A stretch of DNA of 64,000 bases from Cyclina sinensis (Eukaryota; Mollusca; Bivalvia; Venerida; Veneridae), in NCBI GenBank assembly GCA_012932295.1, contig JAAONU010000001.1, positions 930,001 to 994,000 of the forward strand, read 5' to 3'. Each line of letters begins with the position of its first letter. The stretch's first letter is position 1. The notes under the pieces are model-generated. The model did not search any database, was not told the DNA's origin, and saw only the letters and a list, made by a program, of their open reading frames with translations. Below are positions 1-12,403 of this stretch, piece by piece. A program made the position numbers and the translations under genes.

Positions 1-453
1 TAAATACAGTAACAAAAAATGCTTCTTTATGATAGTGTCCCCCCTGTTGAAAGGGCCACACTCCAAGACTTGCAAAATACCTGTAATTATGTGCATATTT
101 TCTCCCTGATTCATTATCCTATACCTAGGAGGACAGGTAGTTGGTTACTATTCTTCATCTAGCTTTTGTCTCATCTAACGGCCTGCTCAGAACGAGCCCC
201 AAGACCTGACTTGAACCTTTCTGTCTCCTACTTTGTAAGTGGACTCCTTATCTGCCATGCCATTTAGTAGGTATTCTTTTAGATAATGGCACACAAAGTA
301 CTGTAAAATGAAATTAAAACAAGCAGTGTCTGTATTTCCTATGTATGTCTGATGTTGAAATCAAAATATACATTACGTGGAACTTAATAAACTTTTCACT
401 AAATCCTAAAATTACAAAGTATAAAACAACAACACCATGTTCTTTCATTTCAG
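1..453 (+). other. Intron of the GRWD1-like gene (partial)
   Basis: No coding sequence was recognised here. The stretch ends in the acceptor used by the exon at 454, so it is read as intron. Confidence 0.6.
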
Positions 454-765
454 CATGGTAAAGCTGCTGCATTATTTAAACACCACACTGCTCCTATCAC
501 CTCAGTAGAGTGGCATCCTACAGACAGTTCTGTATTTGCTGCAGCAGGCTCAGACGATCAGATCTCACTCTGGGATCTTGGCGTCGAAAAAGATTCAGAC
601 ACAGCAGGTACTTCAGAGACGGAACCAGAAGTTCCGCCACAGTTACTATTTATACATCAAGGACAGACTGATATAAAAGAGTTACATTGGCACAAACAGT
701 TACCCGGTGTGATTTTAAGTACAGCTCACAGTGGTTTCAATATTTTTAGAACTATCAGTGTGTGA
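454..765 (+). CDS. GRWD1: GRWD1-like WD-repeat protein, C-terminal coding exon
   Basis: This is the last coding exon of a glutamate-rich WD-repeat protein (GRWD1/Rrb1 family), a nucleolar histone-binding chaperone that helps load ribosomal protein L3 during 60S assembly. The exon begins after a pyrimidine-rich acceptor (CAG at 451-453) and reads 103 codons to TGA at 763-765. The translation holds a WD blade (APITSVEWHPTD, then AAAGSDDQISLWDL), a short acidic Ser/Thr/Glu insert, and the family tail LLFIHQGQTDIKELHWH followed by LPGVILSTAHSGFNIFRTISV. That tail is highly typical of GRWD1. The rest of the gene lies left of the window. Confident from family knowledge; no database search was possible. 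Confidence 0.88.
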   Translation, partial: HGKAAALFKHHTAPITSVEWHPTDSSVFAAAGSDDQISLWDLGVEKDSDTAGTSETEPEVPPQLLFIHQGQTDIKELHWHKQLPGVILSTAHSGFNIFRTISV

Positions 766-995
766 GAAATGATTTTGGATGTTTTAATCATTTTATTTCT
801 TGATGGAATACAGGTTGTTATATCATCTATAACTGTTTACATCAGTTTGTGAAACATTGTAGAAAACATTAAATATAAATTTTATACCTGTCATTCTAAG
901 TTAAGAATTGTTACCTGTATATGTGACTTGATTTTGTTAAGATTAGAATGAAAGAATGGGTTCATAATAACAAATATATCATATGTGTATATTAC

Positions 996-1001
996 AATAA
1001 A
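996..1001 (+). promoter_or_regulatory. Poly(A) signal of the GRWD1-like gene
   Basis: A canonical AATAAA lies 231 bp after the stop codon in AT-rich DNA, a reasonable 3' UTR length. It is the first convincing hexamer downstream of the exon. Confidence 0.5.
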
Positions 1002-1329
1002 AAAGTCCATTTAAACACGATTTATGTGATTTTAAAGTAGATTGTTTTGAATACTACTGTCAGGCTCTGGCATACTAATACCACTTGTATAGTGTCTGTG
1101 TTATAGTGTCTGTGTTAGTATCTTTTCTACCAAAGCAGCATGGTCCACAGGTACAAGGAGCTATTGCAGAGAACCAATTAACAATAACCTGTAGCAGAAA
1201 ATTCTTCTCCATGAGAAAGATTATATGACTAAATAACTCCTCTTAGGGTGTTAAAAGGTCAGTGATACTCGGGTGAGCAATTTAGAGCCATCATGATCCT
1301 CTTTCATTTTTAAAGATACAACACTGATT

Positions 1330-2300
1330 GAAAAAACCTTGCTCAGATTGTTTTTATGCCCCCTACGATGATAAACAGACGAGCATATAGTGTTGCCCCT
1401 ATCCATGTGTGTTCACCATATGTGTCCCAAAGAGAGTTTTTGTGATCACCGCCTGCCCATCTTAAACATTTCTGTAAACATCTCCAGAACCACTACATCA
1501 GTTTTGATTAAACTTGAAAGAGATGTCCCCTGCTCAGTCCTCTAAATACTTTTTAAAGAAGTATCTGCAGAACTCTTGTTGCCATGGCAACTGAAAGGAA
1601 AACTTCTAAAATTCTTTTTCTGACCTAGGTCTTGGATATTTGGCATCATCTAGAGGTCCTCTACCAAAGTTTTTCAAAATAAACCCCTGGGATTGTTAAT
1701 GGCCCTGCCCTAGGGCCACTTGATTTTACATTGGCTTCTTTAGGGAGTACTTCATAAACCACAAGGAATAGAGCTTAAATATTTGGCATGGATGTTCAAC
1801 TAGAGGTCCTTTACCAAGATCTTTCAAATAATGCCCGTGGTGTCATTATTGGCTCTACTAAAGGGGTCACTTTATTTTACATGGGTTTCTATAGAGAACA
1901 TTTCAAGAATCTTCTTGTCTGAAACCACAAAGACTAGATAGACATAGAGGTTCAACTAGAGGTCCTGTACCCTAAACCTAAAACTATTTGGTGCAGGTTT
2001 TCCATTCAAAATTTTCATTATTCATTTCATTTTCATTAAGACTTCAGTAAGTGTGGGTTTGTTAGTGTAAATCACCAGATTACATAGATTGAGTAGTAGT
2101 TGATGCTACTACGTCACTGTCACGTGGGTACATTATTATTTGAATAATAGGTAACATGCCTGTATGTTAACTGTAACAACTCTGCCGGGCTGAAATTGAT
2201 ATTGCCTTATGGAAAACCATTACGGCGGGGCTATCACATTTCTTGTTTGATCTTGCATGGGTTTGAAACTTGTTAATATTGGACCAAAAGTTAGATAACC
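1330..2300 (-). repeat. Pearl/INE-like dispersed repeat, copy 1 of the family also at 29.2-30.3 kb
   Basis: Degenerate units recur here with phrases such as 'cttggatatttggcat', 'agaggtcct(c/t)taccaa' and 'ctgaaaccacaa'. The same phrases, in the same order and strand, occur at 29215-30340, including the shared end phrase 'attgcctt...accattacggcgg'. The other copy starts with a complement of a (ACGG)-type tract, suggesting the element's own 3' end is at the left, that is on the minus strand. Boundaries are approximate. Confidence 0.55.
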
Positions 2301-2913
2301 TCAATAGATAGGTACTAATTTTGCAAACAACCAAATCTTCATGAAAGTTGCGCAGAAAGTTTATCTTGATCTTTTGGATGATTTTTTAAAACTGGGTAAC
2401 ATTTGGATCTAAAATGAGAACTACTTAAATCAGAGGAAAACTTCTGATCACCATTAAGGTCACGTTTTTGACTCCATTTACACGAGGCTTATTCAGAATG
2501 TTTGTCTTTATATATAATTGTTCAGAATTTCAGAAAAGTAATCAATTTTCGATTAGTAAATAAAGTCCTGTAGTCAATTTACTGAGTTATCTATTTAAAC
2601 AAACGAAAAATCGGAAAAAACACACTTTTATTACAATATAAACTGGCAACAAGCGTGCAGAAATGAAGGGGAGATCACTGCGAAGGAGATTTAAGAAAAG
2701 GCTAGAGAACGAAAAAGCTTGAGAACGTTCAAGATGATGGTCTTTGTCTTGAATTTGAAGCTAAGACGATGGAGTAAAGACCAGGTCATCTAACTTGAAA
2801 TGCTATCTCAGTGTGGCAGCATATTATTTGACCATTCTATTTTCAATAATGGACAGCGGTATTCATGTGTGCAGTACTGGGTCATCAAGATCCTCTTTTT
2901 CTATTGATATAGT

Positions 2914-4582
2914 CAGGGCTTTAATTTACAGGGAATGGACACTCCAAAATTGCGATAATATGGTGTCGCGCGCATGCGCGGCCGGATCTCCTCAATGGCG
3001 AATGGTACATGTTGCTGCTTTCACGATTATATACTCAAATGTTGAAAAGAACTTACATTAAGAAATTTCAGAACGAATTGTAAATTAAATATTGTGAAAT
3101 AAATATTTTGACTATCTTGTTTGTTATTTTTCGAAGCAGCTTTTGCTTGAATAACAATGAAATCAATACTAAAATGTAATCGTTGTTTTCCAAAATGGCG
3201 GAAAGTATGTACAAATTCGTGTTATCTTGTCAACTTTCGGGGGGTATTAGACAAAAATGGAGTTATGAAATGAGTTGACATAAGATGGAAGTTAATCAGT
3301 GGACATAGGATGGAGCATTACTATGCATTTTATTGCTATATCTGTGTTTGTTAGTGAAATAAAGCAACGTAAATTATAGCAATTTTGTCGAAAAAAGTGT
3401 TATTCGGTGATCAACACCTTAACGAATTTCGGGTGGTATCAGTGCAAACAGACTCGATTAAAACACTCAACATGAATTGCATCGTACTCTACTTGGATGA
3501 GATTGACATTTGAAACTAAAGTTTCCGACGTCCTCTGAATATTAACTTCAAAATGGGCGGTTAAATATTGTGCTATTTTAAACACACGGTTGACCAGTGT
3601 TCTTTAAAATTACTTGCACTGAAATTTGGTGTTGTTTGTTGCATTCTTCATTTGTTTTTAAATTAAGTGCTGGTTAATTAAATTTGTGGACAATGGGTAG
3701 CATTGTGATCGTGCTTTTGGCTCAGTGGGCAGAGCTTTTATTAATTTATTTATTAATTAATCGCTTTGTCATAAGTTTGGGTGTCAGGATGTTGTGACAT
3801 GACTATCATGCAAAAGTTTACATGTGTACTTGTTACAATTTGTAAATCAAAGTCTCAACCTGTGAAAAAAGTAAAGATAATCTGAATAATTTGAAATAAT
3901 CTGAGTCTACAATTTCCAGACATATTTTTTCAGTAAATTATACCATATATTGACGAAGTTATAAACAATTTTTGTAGACACGTGAACACTTTTTCATCAA
4001 ATCGAGACAAGATTTTTACCAAAAGAAAAAGGTATTGAGTTGTCGTCTTTTACTCGTCGGCTTGGAACAGCCACTTCCTTAGTTCAAATAAAAAATAGAT
4101 ATTATAAGAGGTCAATATTTCTTCTTTCTTACAAATTTAAAATTTTGAAAATCAGCCCATTATTGACAAAAATACGAATGTTTTTGTAAACTAGGTGCAT
4201 GTATTGCATGCCAATTTACCGCTAACGAACGATAGATAATTACAAAAAAAAGACGTAAAAGTATTGGGTTGTCGTTTTTTACTCGTCGGCTTGGAACAAA
4301 CACTTCCGTTGTTGAAATAAAAAAATAGATGTCATAAAAGATCAATGTTTCTTCTTTCTTACAAATTTTAAATTTTGAAAATCGGCCAATTATTGACAAA
4401 AATACGGATGTTTATGTAAACTAGGTGCGAGCGTTGCATACCAATTTACCGCTAACTTACGATAGATAATTAATTATCGATCGATTTTCCGTTACAGGAT
4501 ATGCAGGTGAACTCGCGACATCATATTTTGGTTATTCATTCGATAGATAAGGAGTGTCCATTCCCTGTAAATTAAAGCCCTG
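2914..4582. mobile_element. 1.67-kb hAT-like non-autonomous DNA transposon
   Basis: Perfect 32-bp terminal inverted repeats occupy 2914-2945 and 4551-4582. The ends read CAGGGCTTTAATTTACAGGG, continuing to ...ACACTCC. They are flanked by the direct repeat ATATAGT (2907-2913 and 4583-4589), which becomes an 8-bp GATATAGT duplication if one G of a GG pair at the right junction has been lost. CAGGG ends and an 8-bp target duplication fit the hAT superfamily. Beyond the perfect repeat the ends stay imperfectly inverted, both reaching a (G/A)TGTCGCG motif. No transposase reading frame is present, so mobilisation would be in trans. Confidence 0.75.
4024..4480. repeat. Two-copy tandem duplication, period about 230 bp, inside the hAT-like element
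   Basis: The block beginning 'gtattgagttgtcgt' at 4031 recurs as 'gtattgggttgtcgt' at 4261. Both copies then hold 'actcgtcggcttggaaca', 'cttctttcttacaaatttt' and 'accaatttaccgctaac'. Roughly 90% of positions look the same. The duplication is internal to the transposon ending at 4582. Confidence 0.75.
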
Positions 4583-4689
4583 ATATAGTATGATCACAAT
4601 TTCTGCTTGTCTAACCTACGATATGTCTGAAGACTTTTGTTAATACATTATGTGTTCAGAATTTCAAAACGCATGCAGAATATTAAACA

Positions 4690-4695
4690 TTTATT
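4690..4695 (-). promoter_or_regulatory. Poly(A) signal of the ceruloplasmin-like gene
   Basis: TTTATT on the plus strand is AATAAA on the gene strand, 60 bp past the TAA stop. This implies a very short 3' UTR. Confidence 0.5.
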
Positions 4696-4754
4696 GGAAG
4701 AATTTTTAAAATAAATAACAAAACAGTCGTTTTTCCTTGACGGGTTGTAAGAAA

Positions 4755-5682
4755 TTATGTAATAGTGTAAGTTGCCACCATTCCATCACGTACGTGTGCA
4801 CCTACGTGGCAGTGAATAAGCCACGTGCCTGGATTATTTGCAAACATTTCAACAGTTTCATAAGTACCCGGAAACACCTCTACTACGTCTCCTTCGTGTG
4901 TTTGCCCTGTACGGTAGGTGTACGTCTGTCCGTGAAAATGTACCGTATGAATATCTTCGTTTTCGCCAAGGCCTAAGATATACCACGCTATATTGTCACC
5001 CGTATTTGCGACCAACCCTTCAACATTGTTATAGATCAAACCATTGATAGAATCATACTTGTTGCTTTCTTCAAAATCATCTGTAGTTGTGTCAGCACCA
5101 GGACAATTTTCTAGAATATTCTGCCTCAAATACCAGCTTTTGTTTTCATCAAAGGCTTGGAAGAGAAGTGCAAACTCTTTCTCCACCGAGTCGGTTCGTT
5201 TGCCTTCTGAATTTAATATTCCGCTTCTACAAACAACGATAGGTCCAACAAGACCAGAATAAGTGTCTTTTACAGGATCAGTAGCCGAGTGATACATGTA
5301 AGTTATACAGTTAGGGCCGTTTGCTCCTGGTCCCGAACTTTCGGGTACTTCCCAACGGTAGGTGAAGGTCGAACCGGGAGGAACACCATCTCCGATTTTA
5401 GGTGATGTTCCATCTTGGTACTTCATTCCTTCGAATGTTTTATTATATCTTAGGCCTTGTGCATGCAGTGAATATTTCCTGGTTGCCATGTTTCTAAATA
5501 CAACCTCTATCACATCGCCAACATTGGCCTTTATAAAAGGTCCAAGGACACCAAGATGCCAGAGTTCGGCAGTTACCGGTTTCTCCTTGGTAAATGTGCT
5601 GTCTGTGTACTCACGATAAACTGCCTTTGTATATGTACTTCCGATGAATTTGCCGTCCTTCTGGACGCGGTTGTGCTGCGGA
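4755..5682 (-). CDS. Ceruloplasmin-like gene, last exon (repeat 3, domains 5 and 6)
   Basis: A 928-nt exon holds nearly the whole third repeat, whereas repeats 1 and 2 spread the same content over five or six exons; introns were probably lost here. Domain 5 has a degenerate cluster (SLHAQG, YMYHSATD). Domain 6 is complete: HTVHFHGQTY, then WLIHCHVGAHVRDGM, giving type-1 ligands His, Cys, His, Met and the four histidines that complete the trinuclear cluster with domain 1. The acceptor at 5683-5685 is chosen because it is the only one joining exon 12 (phase 2) in frame. An upstream TTTTAG near 5710 would give a frame mismatch. Confidence 0.9.
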
Positions 5683-8600
5683 CTGAAGTGGAAATGGTAT
5701 AAGTTATACTAAAATAAATATTATTTTAACATAATGGCGACTCACAAATACGTCTATATCATTATTTCAGGTCATTTTTTTGCTTATATTGTTATGCTAT
5801 GAAGCGTAGGCTAAACATGAAAAGTGAAGAACAAAAGAAAATATATATGAATTTAAAATGTAGTCGGCATATTTAAATACATGGCAGTACAAGTTATCAT
5901 ACGTTAACTAAAGAAGAAAGAGTCGTCTGCCAATTAAGAAAAGATTAAATTTGATGATTCTAACTTTGATGGGTCAGTGTAATTCTCTCCAGTCAATGGA
6001 TGTATTGTTTTTGGCGAGTAGTTCCACTTCTTTTCGACGGCTGCTATATAGAATCGCCGTGTAACGCCGCTCTTATGATAGAAGATCTCAGTGGACTGTC
6101 CACATGCATTTACATGGTACATTACCTTCATACCTTCGTTGAAATGCCTGTCATTGTGACAATGTATCGACCAGTTACCTGTAAAGCATTTTTTTTTATT
6201 AAAATACTTATAGTAATCTATATTTCAAAATCACTTTTGAAGTAAATATTGCTTAGTGGTTTTAAGCTTTGTCTAAATTACGGTATGGTTTTTATCTAAA
6301 TGTGCGTAAGGTAACAAGATCGTCGTTGGGCGAAATGGCGGATGCTACAATCGCCTTGTTGGAATATTATAAAATGGTTGTTGTTTCCTTTGTATGTGAT
6401 AAGTGACACGACAGCGTTAGCGTTAATTACTCAAAATCAGAATAACAAGTATTTTACAGGTATATACTACGTCTACTCAAAAAGAGAATAACATTAATGT
6501 ATTCAACCAAGTATTTAAGTTTCACCACATCCCATTATTTTTTGCTTGTAATGTTAATATTTACAGAAAAAAATAAACAAATTCACATACCGACATTGTC
6601 CGGTTTCATGACGGCACTGTATCCTACACCTGATATGATAACGTGGGAATCTCGGAAAACCCCGTCTATAAGCAAATTGTTTCCGTTAAACGTGACCCCG
6701 TGATTTCCTTCCGTCTGTCCAAAACTTATGATATGCCAGACGACTTTTTCACCTTTACAAACATCTAGACCATCAAGATTACCGTAAGCCCTTCCGTTTA
6801 TCGCTGTAAATTTAATTATATATTAATCATTAATAAATAGTTAATTTTAAAATCCAATGATCGAGACAGTAACTTAACAATAATAAAAGATCCCACTTGG
6901 CCTATAAAGCTTCTATGTTTTACAGAATTAGACAAAAGCAAATAAAGAAAATATTTTCTATAACGAGAAAAGAAAATAACAGCAGCCTTATGCTTTCTAT
7001 TTCCTCTACGTCACCCCATTTACCTGGCATGAGAGGAACACGTCCTTATCTTTATGATAAAAAGAACCGAAGACATTGAACGAAAATGGTGTATCTTAAT
7101 ACTTGCCATAATCTTGTCATAAATCACTAAAATTTAAATATTCTTTCTGCTCAAGAAAATTATAAGAATTACTCTCAAACACCCGAAGTATTTTAGTGTT
7201 TCCGAAACTAACTTACATCTCATAATATTTGATTCAACAAAATCTTCGTCTGTTTTATCCATTGTAGCATTTATGTACGTCATAATGTTGTCGTCAAGGT
7301 GCCACGAGAAATTCTCGTCGATACTGGAGATGTACAGGAACATTTCCCTGTCCACATATTTCTGAAAAATAAAATAACTTTATTGCACTTTGTCAACATG
7401 CAAATGTTTTAATATCTTCATGGTTATCTTATAATCATCTTTTCATTAACTAAGGCACTCCTTACCCGAGGATGCTGTTATGACACACCCTCCTCCAGCG
7501 TCTCTTGCACCTATTTTTGTGCAGAATACATTATGTAGAACCTATCACGTTTAAATCCTATTTACTCAACCTTGTGGCTGAGAAGTAGTTGCACATTTTC
7601 AAACCGTGCAACACTGTACTGACTAACTACTTTAAACTTAAGCAACATTTCAACAAAAAATACATTTAATATCAACCATACGCAACCAGAATGTGTCAAA
7701 AAACAATCAAGAAAATGTGTAATATATCCGGGACCTTACCTGGCGACCAGAGTATGTATCCAGAGAGCCGGGTCTACATACAAGCAGGGGTCCAACCAGA
7801 CCGGAACTGACGTCACGCTCCATATCATAATTAGAGTAGTATAAATATGTTAGACAATCTGGGTCGTCGGGGCCGGGCGCTACCGCCCAAGGGACAGTGA
7901 ACTCATATGACCCTATGTTACCAGGGGACACAATACGACCGACTCCTTGACTGGCTGAAAGATGAATAATATGTTTTTTTTAACAAAAACTGAAACCTGG
8001 AGAGATTATTTACGGAACACACAGCATTCTGTATTAGAATAAAATAAGAAAATGCAAAATATTCTAATATTCTAAAAGAATCATTCAAAGTAAATGTAAT
8101 GTACAAAACAACTGTGCAATTTTCAAACTGCTTTTTGTCAGTTTATTATAGCAAGCCTATTGCAAAATGTTTTCAACGATGAAATTATCTTTTACAAAAA
8201 AACAAAAACAAAAAAAAACAATGCATACTTTAAACTTATATCATCACTTAAATTACAGTCGTTCTATAAAGATTTTTAAGTCTTTATAAATGCACAAATG
8301 TAATTTAATTATTCTTGTTACATGAAACACACTTACTAAAAGGTTTTTTGACCCACATTCCATTTTCTGAGCTAACTAAGCTAGTCCCCTGCAGAAAAAT
8401 TGAAACAGGTTTTGGGGTAAGATTGATAAGCAGTATTTGAATTTTGTCGCCAACTTCAGCGCGCAGCACAGGGCCTAGTAAGCCAAGATGCTCTTCTTTT
8501 TCTGAGCGACTCATCTTTTTCCCATACTGGACGTCCTGGTACTGGAAGAATCGAGACTTCTTGTATCGGCCTCCTATAAACTTTTTGCCACCGATATTTT

Positions 8601-11600
8601 TCGAATAGTATAGCTCTGATTGACTAAAAACAGAATGAATAAGCAATGTTTAATTCCAAAATCGGTCACAGAGTGAAAACAAAAAGCATACAACTATATA
8701 TTTCTACTTTATTATAATTATAAATAAATGCTTATAAATAAACTTAAAATTTCTCCATTTCTTTGTCGAGTGATGATAGTTCATTGCGTCTGCTTATGAA
8801 CGAACTTACATACGATTAGATGTCGTATAGCCTATAAACATAACAGCACACCATGTACTAACCTTCCGGGCGCAGACAGATCTTCACCGTCATATAGGTT
8901 TCTACCGGAAGGTGCGTAGTCCCACTCTTCTGTTTCCGCAGCCAAATAAAAATGGCGGACTTTACCGCTGAGCTGATCAGGCACCACACTGCTTCTGTAG
9001 CATGAAGTTACCGCCAAAAATACTTTCATTCCATCTGAAAAACAAAATCTAAGATTTTATTTACTTTACAATCTACATAAAACCACTGCATAGAACTCAA
9101 AGTACTGGTTCTTGCAAAATTTGTCTGTAGAAATGTCCTGAAACTGCTAACAGTGATATATAAATGAAAAGCGACCAGAATCTCCATCTCGGGACAAAAC
9201 AACACATCACCTATTGGTGAGAGGTGAAACAGTTTTCAGACGTGCCACTTCCGCTATACAGTTGGTAATCATGACGGCGAGCTGGGTTTGTTCAGCGGTA
9301 TCACATTTACTTACAATCAAATTTTCAGTGACGCTGCTATTTGAAGTTATATATGTTATCTGGGTATTGTGTCTGGGGTAAGGTGTCTTACTTCTGCTAT
9401 GCTCAGAGTTCATACACTGTACGAGCCAGTTGCCTGTATTCCTCGCTATCATCTCGGCAGCCCGGAATGTGGCCGACCAGATACTGATCACGCTTGTTCT
9501 GAAATGCAGATAAAATTCATAAAACTGCCAAAAAAGGGTTGCCTCGTTAGCGCACAGACTTAAATGCATCAATGGAATGGGCCGAGTTTGCCGCTAGTTT
9601 ATAAAAAAGGATGCCATGCTGTGTTAAATAAATAAACTATTTAAAACTTATCTGTACTACATCCAGACTTTCACGTAGCCTGATTACAAGATAACAGACG
9701 AGCATTGTCATAGATATAACCCACTTACCTATGATGGTTCTCTATGAACGTCTGTCCATGGATATTGACTGGGTGGAGTTCAGCATTCAGGGAGAATATA
9801 TACCAAGCTATTTTGTCACCTTCGCATACTTCCAGACCAGGCATATTAGCATACATGTAACCTGATAAACATTGAAATTTCTAAAATCATTACTCTTACT
9901 CATTCTATGGAGACAAAAAAATCAAAATGTTTTGGCTGTGGAAACATTAGCTGTGGTAAAACAATTAAGCAATATTAAAAAACAAAGAACGATATAAAAA
10001 TCTCTGTTAATATTGACATTTGTCTTGGTCAGTTTTCAGATACATTTCATTGAAAAAAATGACACGTGAATAAACAATTTAACAAGGAGAAACTCTAAAA
10101 TTATATAAATAAACCAAAAATAATATCCCGCTGTATATTCGTCAACCCTTTTATTGCAAAATAAAACCTATACGAAACATTTTCTTTAAGCATAGTTTAC
10201 TACTAAACTAACGCAATTAGTGGTAGATGTAATTAGAGATTAGATTTGCTCTTAAGATGTACCATTTATGGAATCTTTCTTGAGACTTTCTTCAAAGTCT
10301 GGATCACCGGAATCAAACAAACGTTTACATTCTGCGGGGTTCTGACAGCGCTGTAAGTTCTCGTCCACTAACCAGGATTCACCTTCGTTGATCGAATCAA
10401 AATAAAGCACGAACTCTTTATCAACATCTGTTCGTTTGTTCTTGTCGTTGAGAATTCCTTGCAAAACAATAGAACTACAGTGTTAGCTTTACTTCTGTCA
10501 AAGAATGTTTTGAATGTAAGCAATAAAACAAATTTAGAAAATACAATTTGCGTTCATTTAGCCTGTGTTCTGAAAAAAATACTCATAGGCAACCAAGCTA
10601 CTGGCTACACATTGTTTTATACAAAATAACATTTTTGATTCATTACAAGGTAAGTCATAATGAAAATTTTGAAAAAGTTTTTATAGTTAGACATTTCTCT
10701 ACCTTCAGAGTCTTTAGAGAAAGCTTTATGGGGTTATAGTTGTATATGAACTGTGAAATAAGAATGAGATTACATATTTAAGTCAAGGTATTTTAATAAC
10801 AAATCAGTTGTTTGTTTCTTCATTATATGATGATGTTACGTTGTGAAATGACTACGGTCGAATACATAGTTATGTGTTTTTTGCTCGGCAGTTGAAAATT
10901 GAACATTTTATGACTCCTGCATTGCAGACCTTTGTCTACAGTTTAACTATTAGTATTACTATGGTTAGCCAAGACTATATGTTTACCGTTTTCCGCCATG
11001 TGATAAAAACAATAACTGTACCTTGTTTGCAGACTATCAGAAGACCGAGCAATCCCGCATTGACCTCCCGGTCAGGATCCACGTGTGAATGGTAGGAGAA
11101 TGGTATACAATTTGGATCATCGTCACGTGGTGTAAAATCAGAGGTCAATTTCCACGTGAGCGTGACGTTACTTCCGGGCTGAACTCCATCTTCAAAATGG
11201 TCCTTCTTTTCGGTATTGTCCATGTATAGAGCGCCTAAAATTTAGACATGGAAGAAGAGCAGGGAAACAAGTGTGTAAGAATAAACGAATAATCGCACAC
11301 ATAGTTATCTTGCACTGTAAATAAAAAGGGCATTACTAAAGTAGTTCATTTGAAAAGATCTCTATTTTTATTCAGCGCGCGAATTGTTAGAAAATGGGTA
11401 AAAATGCTCAAATGCAGTCTTAAATAATTAAGTTTTCCTCTCACATTGCCAACTGATCCTAATCAAACTGGCAACTTAGTTTCATAAACAAAACTAAAGT
11501 TTCCGCAGGCTGAATGATATATATCGGAGAAAACACCATATTGTTATTTTTTGTGTGTCATTTTTCATTATAAATCTTTTCGCGTGAGTGTATAATAAAA

Positions 11601-12403
11601 ATGTATAAAATGTTTCTGGTGATAAAACCACGTGACGAAGTATGACAGAAAAATACCTTCATTTTGTTTGTCATATCTAACGCCATGAGGATGCACAGAG
11701 ACGGGCCTGTCAACTTTGTTGCGAAAGTGAACACGGATTATTTCTCCGACTTCCCCATGTATTAGGGGTCCAACATATCCGAATGACTGATGTGACGGAA
11801 TCTCTTGGGTAAAGGTTTCGTCCGTATAGCGTTTGTAGACCCACTTAAAGTATTTACTGCCAACCCTGTCCGGTCCATTTATCAACGTGTCTTTCAAATA
11901 ACTGGAAAATGTGAAAATTTACAACACATAAAGGAAACTTGTATGACGCTTCACATGGAAACCGAAACATAATTTGTGACGTAGTAAAAGTGATACATAC
12001 CACATTGCCAGACTGTGTCTCTAGGTTTGGATAAAGTCTTGATACTAGTGGTAAATGTCATTTTGCATAAAGTCACAGAACTCTGTTCCCATTACTAGAG
12101 TTGTCGGTCGTGTGCCCTTCTGAATTATATGTGTGCTTCTCACTTTATTTATAAAATACAATGAGATTTCATTTTTGTTTTACAAACGTTTTATTAGAAT
12201 AACGGAAAAAAATCTTACTCGTCGTAGAAATCCACCAGATTTTGCTGGAAGGGGAGGTAATCCCAGTCTATCTTCTCAGCCTGTAGATAATAATCACGGT
12301 AATTGCGAACCTCGAAGCCATCTGTCCTGTGTCCCGGAACTGTAAATGCAAAATACGCACTGATTTGTAGAAAAAGTACAGCTGCAGTAATTATTATAGC
12401 CAT
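4755..12403 (-). CDS. Ceruloplasmin-like multicopper ferroxidase (13 exons, 1083 aa)
   Basis: A secreted multicopper oxidase that would oxidise Fe(II) to Fe(III) while reducing oxygen to water. Exons on the minus strand (high to low): 12403-12219, 11901-11657, 11234-11022, 10457-10263, 9861-9729, 9498-9392, 9034-8863, 8623-8337, 7954-7740, 7361-7217, 6803-6591, 6178-5965, 5682-4755. All use AG/GT boundaries and the phases close exactly (3252 nt, TAA at 4755-4757), close to vertebrate ceruloplasmin in length. An N-terminal hydrophobic segment (about residues 2-20) is a signal peptide. The protein ends ...TYTIT with no C-terminal membrane span, so it resembles ceruloplasmin more than hephaestin. 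Three copies of a two-cupredoxin repeat are described separately. Single-exon antisense frames across it are shadows. The family call is firm; iron as in vivo substrate is inferred. Confidence 0.93.
5965..9034 (-). CDS. Ceruloplasmin-like gene, repeat 2 (exons 7-12, domains 3 and 4)
   Basis: The repeat starts with FYLAAETEEWDYAP in exon 7. Domain 3 has lost both His-X-His pairs: IFLQG stands where VHPHG is in repeat 1, and YYSNYD where YHSHVD is. Domain 4 keeps a type-1 copper site: His in EGNHGVTFNG (exon 11) and Cys, His and Met in IHCHNDRHFNEGM (exon 12). Exon 12 then runs into the start of repeat 3 (FYIAAVEKKWNYSP). Exon 9 alone ends in phase 0. This is the electron-transfer and structural middle of the protein. 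Confidence 0.87.
9392..12403 (-). CDS. Ceruloplasmin-like gene, repeat 1 (exons 1-6, cupredoxin domains 1 and 2)
   Basis: Exon 1 gives the signal peptide and the strand AEKIDWDYLPF, typical of a ceruloplasmin repeat start. Exon 2 carries VHPHG and exon 3 carries YHSHVDP. These two His-X-His pairs are the domain-1 half of the trinuclear copper cluster. Exon 5 holds HPVNIHG and exon 6 holds QCMNSEHSR followed by NGM. These supply His, Cys, His and Met for a type-1 copper in domain 2, while the extra cluster histidines (HCH) are replaced by QCM, as in vertebrate domain 2. Having Met at the axial position differs from human domain 2, which has Leu (recalled, not checked). Confidence 0.88.

Noticed and set aside
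5362..5619. Plus-strand frames across the ceruloplasmin-like gene
   Set aside because: They are antisense shadows of well-supported exons.
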